The notes beneath the pieces are model-generated. The model searched no databases. It saw nothing but the letters and a program-made list of their open reading frames with translations, and was not told the origin of the DNA. Of a stretch of 64,000 nt of DNA, positions 59,014 to 64,000 are shown piece by piece (position 1 is the stretch's first letter; every line of letters starts with the position of its first letter). The translations under genes were made by a program, and so were the position numbers. Origin of the DNA: Limnohabitans planktonicus II-D5. GTDB lineage: Bacteria; Pseudomonadota; Gammaproteobacteria; Burkholderiales; Burkholderiaceae_C. Where the stretch lies: positions 186,001-250,000 of the forward strand of contig NZ_LFYT02000003.1 in NCBI RefSeq assembly GCF_001270065.2, given 5' to 3'.

Positions 59014-59895
59014 ATGAAACTCCGGCATGGCCAAGCAGTGGCGATGATGGTCTTGATCACCGCCATGTGGTCCATGGCGGGTGTCGTTACCCGCCATCTG
59101 GAGCAGGCCCGCAGCTTTGAGGTCACTTTCTGGCGCAGCTTCTTCACGGCGCTGTCGCTGGTGATCATCTTGCCGCTGTGGCAGGGCAGGGGCGTGTGGT
59201 CGCGCATGCCTTGGCGAAGCCCCTATTTCTGGCTCTCTGGCGTGTGCTGGAGCGTCATGTTCACCGCCTTCATGGTGGCCCTCACGCTCACGGCGGTGGC
59301 CAACGTCCTCATCACCATGGCGCTGGGCCCCTTGCTCACCGCCTTGATCACCCGAGTCTTTTTGGGGCACCAGCTGCCCCGGCGCACCTGGGGTGCCATC
59401 GTGCTTGCGGGCATCGGCATTGGCTGGATGTATGGCAGTCAAATGAGCCTTGGCGCACCCAACTTCCTGCTCGGGACTGCATTGGCCCTGTGCGTGCCGA
59501 TTGCAGGCGCTGTGCAATGGACCTTGGTTCAAAAAAGCCACGCCGAAGGTCTCGATCTGGACCTGGTGCCCTCGGTCTTGCTGGGTGCAGTTCTTTCTTC
59601 ACTGTTCACCTTGCCGCTGGCCATGCCATTTCAGGCTTCAGCCCATGATGTGGGTCTGCTGGCCCTGCTTGGCCTGTTTCAGTTGGCCATTCCCTGTGCC
59701 TTGTCAGTGATCTGCGCCCGTGTGCTCAAAGCGCCCGAAGTGTCCCTTTTGGCATTGCTTGAAATCGTTTTTGGAATTGCGCTCGCCTGGTGGGGGGCAC
59801 ACGAAGCCCCGCAGCCCAGCGTCTTGCTCGGCGGTGCCCTGGTGCTGAGCGCCTTGCTCATGAACGAATATTTAGCCTGGAAAAACAATGTCTGA
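59014..59895 (+). CDS. EamA-family (DMT superfamily) transporter
   Basis: A 293-residue protein with ten hydrophobic segments in two EamA repeats (about 8-140 and 150-288). WSMAGVVTRHLEQARSFEVT and FWRSFFTALSLVIILPLW mark the first repeat, and VPSVLLGAVLSSLFTLPLAM and LALLEIVFGIALAWWGAHEA the second. DMT members export metabolites or amino acids; the substrate cannot be inferred. It overlaps the next gene by eight bases, suggesting joint expression. Confidence 0.87.
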   Translation: MKLRHGQAVAMMVLITAMWSMAGVVTRHLEQARSFEVTFWRSFFTALSLVIILPLWQGRGVWSRMPWRSPYFWLSGVCWSVMFTAFMVALTLTAVANVLITMALGPLLTALITRVFLGHQLPRRTWGAIVLAGIGIGWMYGSQMSLGAPNFLLGTALALCVPIAGAVQWTLVQKSHAEGLDLDLVPSVLLGAVLSSLFTLPLAMPFQASAHDVGLLALLGLFQLAIPCALSVICARVLKAPEVSLLALLEIVFGIALAWWGAHEAPQPSVLLGGALVLSALLMNEYLAWKNNV

Positions 59896-60970
59896 TGTCA
59901 TCGCCACCATCGAAGGCCGTATCGGCTGCATCACGCTGAACCGTCCCAAGGCGCTCAACGCTTTGTCGCTGGGCATGGTGCGGCAAATCACCCAGGCACT
60001 GCTCGACTGGCAGCAGCATGAGCAAGTTCTGGCAGTGGTCGTTCGCGGCACCAACAAGGAAGGGCCATTTGGCGCCTTTTGTGCCGGTGGTGACATCCGC
60101 TTCTTTCACCAGGCGGCCACCTCGGGCAATCCGCAACTGGAAGACTTCTTCACTGAAGAGTACCGCCTGAACCACCTGATTCACACCTACCCCAAGCCCT
60201 ACATCGCCTTGATGGACGGCATCGTCATGGGCGGCGGCATGGGCATCAGCCAGGGCGCCAGTGTGCGCGTGGTGACCGAGCGCAGCAAAATGGCCATGCC
60301 CGAGACCCACATTGGCTTGTTCCCCGATGTCGGCGGCGGCTATTTCCTCAGCCGCTGCGCAGGCCGCCTGGGCGAATACCTGGGCCTGACAGGCCATATG
60401 CTGCAAGGTGAAGACGCGGTGCATGCGGGTCTGGCCGATGGTTTGGTGGCCTCCGGCAAATTGGCCCACCTGTGGCAAACGCTGATCGAAACCCCTTTTG
60501 AAAACGGCGAAGCCGTCGAACGCTGGGTGCGCACACGCTTTGACCATTTGCAAAAAACCGGCTTGCCACACCGCGCAGAGATGGACGCCGCCTTTGCCAT
60601 GCCGCATGTGAACGACATCGTGCAGCAGCTGGAATCGGCCAGTGATGAATGGTCTCAAGACACCGCCAAAACCTTGCGTCAGCGTTCGCCCCTGATGCTG
60701 CATGTGGTGCTGGAACAAATTCGCCGCGCCCGCACCATGAGCCTGGCCGATGACCTGCGCATGGAGCGTGATTTGGTCCGCCACTGCTTTTCCCTGCGTC
60801 CTGTGGTTGACAGCGAAACGGTGGAGGGCATCCGCGCCCTGGCGGTCGACAAAGACCACAGCCCCCAATGGAAGCCCGCACGTGTCGAAGAGGTGGATGC
60901 CGCCGAAGTGGCCGCGTTTTTTGTCAGCCCCTGGCCCGCACACGCCCACCCGCTGCGCGAATTAACCTGA
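59888..60970 (+). CDS. Enoyl-CoA hydratase/isomerase family protein, 3-hydroxyisobutyryl-CoA hydrolase-like
   Basis: A 360-residue crotonase-fold protein. LNRPKALNALSLGMVRQITQ opens it. The oxyanion regions are GAFCAGGDIRFFHQAA and DGIVMGGGMGISQGASVRVV, and MPETHIGLFPDVGGGYFLSR carries the conserved Glu and Asp. The length (360) and the long C-terminal extension match 3-hydroxyisobutyryl-CoA hydrolases of valine breakdown rather than plain hydratases of about 260 residues. Activity is inferred from this. A REP-like array begins three bases after its stop. Confidence 0.82.
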   Translation: MSDVIATIEGRIGCITLNRPKALNALSLGMVRQITQALLDWQQHEQVLAVVVRGTNKEGPFGAFCAGGDIRFFHQAATSGNPQLEDFFTEEYRLNHLIHTYPKPYIALMDGIVMGGGMGISQGASVRVVTERSKMAMPETHIGLFPDVGGGYFLSRCAGRLGEYLGLTGHMLQGEDAVHAGLADGLVASGKLAHLWQTLIETPFENGEAVERWVRTRFDHLQKTGLPHRAEMDAAFAMPHVNDIVQQLESASDEWSQDTAKTLRQRSPLMLHVVLEQIRRARTMSLADDLRMERDLVRHCFSLRPVVDSETVEGIRALAVDKDHSPQWKPARVEEVDAAEVAAFFVSPWPAHAHPLRELT

Positions 60971-60973
60971 AAC

Positions 60974-61497
60974 CGTAGGTCTGTCTCCTTAGCTCGGCAC
61001 TCGAAGAGTCCGACGTTTACAGCCTTTGGCTCAGGCCCATGTCGGAGTCTTCGACCACCGACCTGCCAATCAGCCAATAACAGTCGCATATCGTAGGTCG
61101 GCACTCGAAGAGTCCGACGTGTGCAGCCTTCGGCACAAACCCATGTCGGGGTCTTCGACCACCGACCTACCAATCAGCCAATGACGGTCGCAGCTCGTAG
61201 GTCGGCACTCGAAGAGTCCGACGTTTACAGCCTTTGGCTCAGGCCCATGTCGGGGTCTTCGACCACCGACCTACCAATCAGCCAATGACGGTCGCAGCTC
61301 GTAGGTCGGCACTCGAAGAGTCCGACGTTTGCAGCCTTCGGCACAGCCCCATGTCGGGGTCTTCGACCACCGACCCACCAATCAGCCAATAACGGTCGCA
61401 TATCGTAGGTCGGCACTCGAAGAGTCCGACGTTTGCAGCCTTCGGCACAGCCCCATGTCGGGGTTTTCGACCACCGACCTACCAATCAGCCCATCGA
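60974..61497. repeat. REP-like tandem array A: five units of 104 bp
   Basis: Units begin at 60974, 61092, 61196, 61300 and 61404; the last four are exactly 104 bp apart. Each has a left arm CGTAGGTCGGCACTCGAAGA continuing GTCCGACGT, a central part GCAGCCTTCGGC or CAGCCTTTGGCTC, a right arm ATGTCGGGGTCTTCGACCAC continuing CGACCTAC, and a linker CAATCAGCCAATGACGGTCG. The arms pair imperfectly. Unit 1 has a 14-bp insertion in its left arm, and unit 5 runs to six bases before the smpB stop. No credible gene lies here. Confidence 0.93.
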
Positions 61498-61500
61498 GCT

Positions 61501-61989
61501 TTAACGGTGGCGGCTTTTCATCACGCGTTCGACTTCGCGTTTGCCTTCTCGGTCCTTGATGGTGTTGCGCTTGTCGTGCTCGGCCTTGCCCTTGGCCAGC
61601 GCGATGTCGCATTTCACCTTGCCTGATTTCCAATGCAGGTTGATCGGCACCAGGGTGTAGCCCTTTTGTTCGATCTTGCCGATCAGGCGCTTGATCTCTT
61701 CCTTGTTCAGCAGCAGCTTGCGCGTGCGTGCGGCCTCGGGGTTGATGTGGGTCGATGCCGTTTTGAGCGGGTTGATCAGGCAGCCGATGATGAACAACTC
61801 GCCATTACGGATCACCACATAACCGTCCGTCAGCTGCACCTTGCCTTCACGAATCGCCTTGACCTCCCAGCCTTCAAGCACCATACCCGCCTCGTAGCGT
61901 TCCTCGAAGAAATAGTCAAAAGCCGCCTTCTTGTTCTCGGCGATCTTGGCAAAAGTGGGGGCGGCTGTTGATTTTTTGGAGGTGGCCAT
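61501..61989 (-). CDS. smpB: SsrA-binding protein SmpB
   Basis: A 162-residue oligonucleotide-binding-fold protein started at [10 protein letters not shown] (61989). It shows [39 protein letters not shown], and the C-terminal basic tail [20 protein letters not shown]. SmpB carries tmRNA to stalled ribosomes. The tmRNA gene itself is not in the window. It diverges from ratA across 105 bp, a conserved arrangement. Its stop touches REP-like array A. Confidence 0.95.
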   Translation of the reverse strand: MATSKKSTAAPTFAKIAENKKAAFDYFFEERYEAGMVLEGWEVKAIREGKVQLTDGYVVIRNGELFIIGCLINPLKTASTHINPEAARTRKLLLNKEEIKRLIGKIEQKGYTLVPINLHWKSGKVKCDIALAKGKAEHDKRNTIKDREGKREVERVMKSRHR

Positions 61990-62094
61990 GGTGAGCAAAT
62001 AAGGACGGACTGGCCGTTCGCAAGAGCGTGCAGATGAGTTGCAGCCCAAAGGGGCGGAATGAAAAAACTACAATCCCAGCACTCTAAGCATTGT

Positions 62095-62535
62095 ATGAAG
62101 AATATCCACAAGTCCGTCCTCATCTGGTACAGCCCGGATGAAATGTTTCGCCTCGTCACCGACGTGGCCCGATACCCCGAATTTTTGCCATGGTGCGATC
62201 AAGCCCGCGTGCTTGAAAGCGATGAACACGGCATGCTCGCCGAAGTGGGCATCAGCCTGGGCGGCATCCAGCAAAGCTTCACCACCCGCAACACGCACGA
62301 AGCCGGGCGCTCGGTGGGCATGAGTCTGGTCAAGGGGCCGTTTTCCAACCTCAGCGGCATTTGGCAATTCATCCCCGTGGGCGATGGCACGCAACGTGCC
62401 TGTAAGGTCGAGCTGGACCTGCAATACGGCTTTTCCAGCAAAACCCTGGCCGCGCTCGTGGGACCGGTCTTCGACAAAATCGCCGCCAGCCTGGTCGACG
62501 CTTTCGTCAAACGAGCCGAAACGGTCTATGCCTGA
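62095..62535 (+). CDS. ratA: RatA/COQ10-type START-domain protein
   Basis: A 146-residue protein starting MKNIHKSVLIWYSPDEMFRL, with VTDVARYPEFLPWCDQARVL and LVKGPFSNLSGIWQFIPVGD, a polyketide cyclase/START fold. In E. coli RatA binds 50S subunits and blocks association; the homologues are also linked to coenzyme Q binding. TACAAT at 62069-62074 would give a leader of about 14 bases. It overlaps rnfH by eight bases, the conserved ratA-rnfH pair. Confidence 0.9.
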   Translation: MKNIHKSVLIWYSPDEMFRLVTDVARYPEFLPWCDQARVLESDEHGMLAEVGISLGGIQQSFTTRNTHEAGRSVGMSLVKGPFSNLSGIWQFIPVGDGTQRACKVELDLQYGFSSKTLAALVGPVFDKIAASLVDAFVKRAETVYA

Positions 62536-62893
62536 GACGCCCGCCATGGTCGAGGTCACGCTGTGCTGGAGCCTGCAGCCCCGGAAGGTGCACGAACTCA
62601 CGGTCAGCGTGGCAGCAGGCAGCAGCGTGCAAGCGGTGGTTGAGCAGTTCATCGCAGGGCAGGGCCATGTGTTGTCATCAGCCGAATCGGCACAATTGAA
62701 ATTCATGCAGCCCGGCATCTGGAACCGCAAAGTGGCCTGGACAGCACCCGTGCACGCTGGCGACCGCGTAGAGCTGTACCGCCTCCTCAAAGTCGACCCC
62801 AAAGTCGCCCGCAGGCAACGCTTCAAACGCCAAGGCAAAGGCCGCACCGGCCTGTTTGCCAACCGCAAAAGCGGCTCAGCAGCGGGTTATTGA
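62528..62893 (+). CDS. rnfH: RnfH-family ubiquitin-like protein
   Basis: A 121-residue protein with VEVTLCWSLQPRKVHELTVS at the start and GDRVELYRLLKVDPKVARRQ, the RnfH (UPF0125) signature. A basic tail KRQGKGRTGLFANRKSG is somewhat longer than usual. The fold is beta-grasp like ubiquitin and MoaD; the function is unknown, although it is nearly always paired with ratA. Start at 62528 or the next ATG (62546). Confidence 0.88.
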   Translation: MPETPAMVEVTLCWSLQPRKVHELTVSVAAGSSVQAVVEQFIAGQGHVLSSAESAQLKFMQPGIWNRKVAWTAPVHAGDRVELYRLLKVDPKVARRQRFKRQGKGRTGLFANRKSGSAAGY

Positions 62894-62910
62894 GTGCAAG
62901 TCCACAACCC

Positions 62911-62986
62911 ATAGGTCGGTAGCTTCAGCTCCGAAGTTTGTCCGCTTCGCCAAAGGCCTAAGTCGGGGCTGAAGCCGCCGACCTAC
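62911..62986. repeat. Variant REP-like unit with substituted arms
   Basis: The left arm has TAGGTCGG, then AGCTTCAGCTCCGA. The right arm has TCGGGGCTGAAGCCGCCGAC, then CTAC. The outer GTCGG/CCGAC pairing seen in arrays A and B is kept, but the inner CTCGAAGAG is replaced by CTTCAGC on both sides, so pairing is preserved by matching changes. Confidence 0.8.
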
Positions 62987-63000
62987 AAATTCAGTTTCCC

Positions 63001-63356
63001 CGTAGGTCGGCACTCGAAGAGTCCGACATAGGCTGTTGACCGGTGTAGCTGCTTTTTGCCGCTGTTGCTGAACAAAAATCTGTCGGGGTCTTCGACCACC
63101 GACCTACGACACTGCGATGGCTTCACGTAGGTCGGTACTCGAAGAGTCCGACATGGGCTGTTGACCTCTGTCGCTGCTTTTGCCGCTGTTGCTGAACAAA
63201 AATCTGTCGGGGTCTTCGACCACCGACCTACGGCAATGCGATGGTTCCTCGTAGGTCGGTACTCGAAGAGTCCGACATGGGCTGTTGACCTCTGTCGCTG
63301 TTTTTGCCGTTGCTGCTGAACAAAAATCTGTCGGGGTCTTCGACCACCGACCTACG
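63001..63356. repeat. REP-like tandem array B: three units of about 124 bp
   Basis: Units at 63001-63108, 63126-63232 and 63250-63356. The arms are the same as in array A (CGTAGGTCGG, CTCGAAGAGTCCGACA and TGTCGGGGTCTTCGACCACC), but the loop differs completely: GGCTGTTGACC, TGCCG and TGCTGAACAAAAATC. Loops are nearly identical within this array. No credible gene lies in 62894-63473. Confidence 0.93.
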
Positions 63357-63376
63357 GCAATGAAGCCGCTGCAAGA

Positions 63377-63408
63377 ATCTGTCGGAGTCTTCAACCACCA
63401 ACCTACGA
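63377..63408. repeat. Solitary right arm of the REP-like family
   Basis: ATCTGTCGGAGTCTTCAACC followed by ACCAACCTACG matches the right arm of array B with three substitutions and has no left arm partner. It may be the remnant of a fourth unit. Confidence 0.8.
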
Positions 63409-63473
63409 CAATGCTGTCATCGGATTGGCTTATCAGCCACCGATTCATCAAAACATATTGAACCCCCAATCCC

Positions 63474-64000
63474 ATGCAAGCCCTTTTGACCGCCATCGCC
63501 CACATGCACAACACCCCCGACGCGCAGCGGGTGTTTCATGGTCGGGGTGGTGTCTATCCCGACAGCGAACAATGGAGCCTGGACTGGTTTGCGCCCGTGT
63601 GGGTTTTGACCAGCTTCAAGCCGGTCACCGACGAAGAACTGGCGCAATGCCACCATGCACTGCAAGAACGCTGGCAAACGCTGGTGCCGGGTGAGCCGCT
63701 CAACTGGGTCTTCCAGTGCCGCGCCACCGGGCAGACCGAAACACGCCTCATGGCCGGCAGCGTGCCTGAGCCCCATGTGGTGACAGAGCAGGGCGCCCGT
63801 TACCTCGTGCATGTGCTGCGCGGCCAAAACCACGGCCTGTTTCTGGACATGGCCCATGGCCGCGAATGGCTCAAAAGCCACGCCCAACACGAAAACGTGC
63901 TCAACCTTTTTGCCTATACCTGCGCGTTTTCGGTGGTCGCCCTTCAAGGCGGCGCGGCCCAGGTCGTCAACGTCGACATGAGCCAGGGTGCACTGGCCAT
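63474..64000 (+). CDS. RlmI/RlmK-like SAM-dependent rRNA methyltransferase (3' end outside window)
   Basis: The reading frame from the ATG at 63474 stays open for 175 codons to the window edge. It starts MQALLTAIAHMHNTPDAQRV, with FHGRGGVYPDSEQWSLDWFA. After RYLVHVLRGQNHGLFLDMAH come NLFAYTCAFSVVALQGGAAQ and VVNVDMSQGALA, which are motif I and post-I of class I methyltransferases of the COG1092 type. The substrate is probably a cytosine in rRNA by family, but the catalytic part is not in the window. Confidence 0.78.
   Translation, partial: MQALLTAIAHMHNTPDAQRVFHGRGGVYPDSEQWSLDWFAPVWVLTSFKPVTDEELAQCHHALQERWQTLVPGEPLNWVFQCRATGQTETRLMAGSVPEPHVVTEQGARYLVHVLRGQNHGLFLDMAHGREWLKSHAQHENVLNLFAYTCAFSVVALQGGAAQVVNVDMSQGALA

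Noticed and set aside
60679..61485. Minus-strand frames running through array A, with repeated VGRWSKTPTWVCAEGC segments
   Set aside because: The repeated peptide is only the translation of the REP-like arms, because 104-bp units shift frame yet lack stops; no start signal or family.
60974..63408. CRISPR array
   Set aside because: The repeats are periodic, but the intervening sequences are nearly identical within each array rather than unique spacers, the unit is far too long, and no cas gene is present.
63104..63514. A 136-codon minus-strand frame through array B
   Set aside because: Same reason: a translation of the palindromic repeat units.

Overview
The window is GC-rich, densely coding DNA from a betaproteobacterium, most likely order Burkholderiales and family Comamonadaceae (Limnohabitans/Rhodoferax-like). 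This rests on gene orders smc-zipA-ligA, dapA-bamC, rimP-nusA-infB-rbfA-truB and lptG/pepA/holC, on a nagF-nagE phosphotransferase cluster of the Ralstonia type, and on protein-level recognition. No database search was possible, so the taxon is an inference.

Layout. 1-6.4 kb: a partial slyD diverges from roxA (ribosomal oxygenase), then a tiny Ala-rich lipoprotein with a structured leader, bamC-dapA, and an MFS transporter/small membrane protein/methyltransferase group. 6.4-12.9 kb: topoisomerase IV genes parE and parC, separated by an accessory cassette (AbrB-type antitoxin, PIN toxin, pRiA4b ORF-3-like protein, truncated DinD/Bro-like protein). 12.9-13.8 kb: a Phd/RelE-type toxin-antitoxin pair between two 90-bp direct repeats. 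14-20.6 kb: an N-acetylglucosamine uptake and catabolism operon (nagF, an EIIB-like gene lacking the active Cys, nagE, nagA, nagB). 20.7-24.6 kb: a toxin-antitoxin cluster with two different hipBA modules around an Xre/MbcA-type antitoxin whose RES-like toxin is cut to 24 codons. 24.7-26.5 kb: a three-gene cluster of unknown secreted, coiled-coil and membrane proteins, then a gap holding an 11-G tract.

26.6-40 kb: smc-zipA-ligA, def, an aminotransferase, then cysB, a CbiX-like gene and lptG on the minus strand; the place where lptF should be holds only a 44-codon remnant. pepA and holC run divergently. 40-50.5 kb: a branched-chain amino acid binding lipoprotein, tRNA-Ser(GGA), a large basic amino acid decarboxylase, fabI, and a complete yejABEF peptide importer. 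50.5-60.9 kb: rimP-nusA-infB-rbfA-truB, typA, a DMT permease and a 3-hydroxyisobutyryl-CoA hydrolase-like gene. 61-63.4 kb: two arrays of REP-like inverted-repeat units flanking smpB and ratA-rnfH. The window ends inside an rRNA methyltransferase-like gene.

Most genes are conserved housekeeping functions. The unusual material lies in the toxin-antitoxin regions, the missing lptF, the Cys-less EIIB protein, the REP-like arrays and the homopolymer tract. No complete, wholly new multigene system could be demonstrated; the best candidates for undescribed biology are the Cys-less EIIB gene, the unknown 24.7-26.2 kb cluster and the two-array repeat family.
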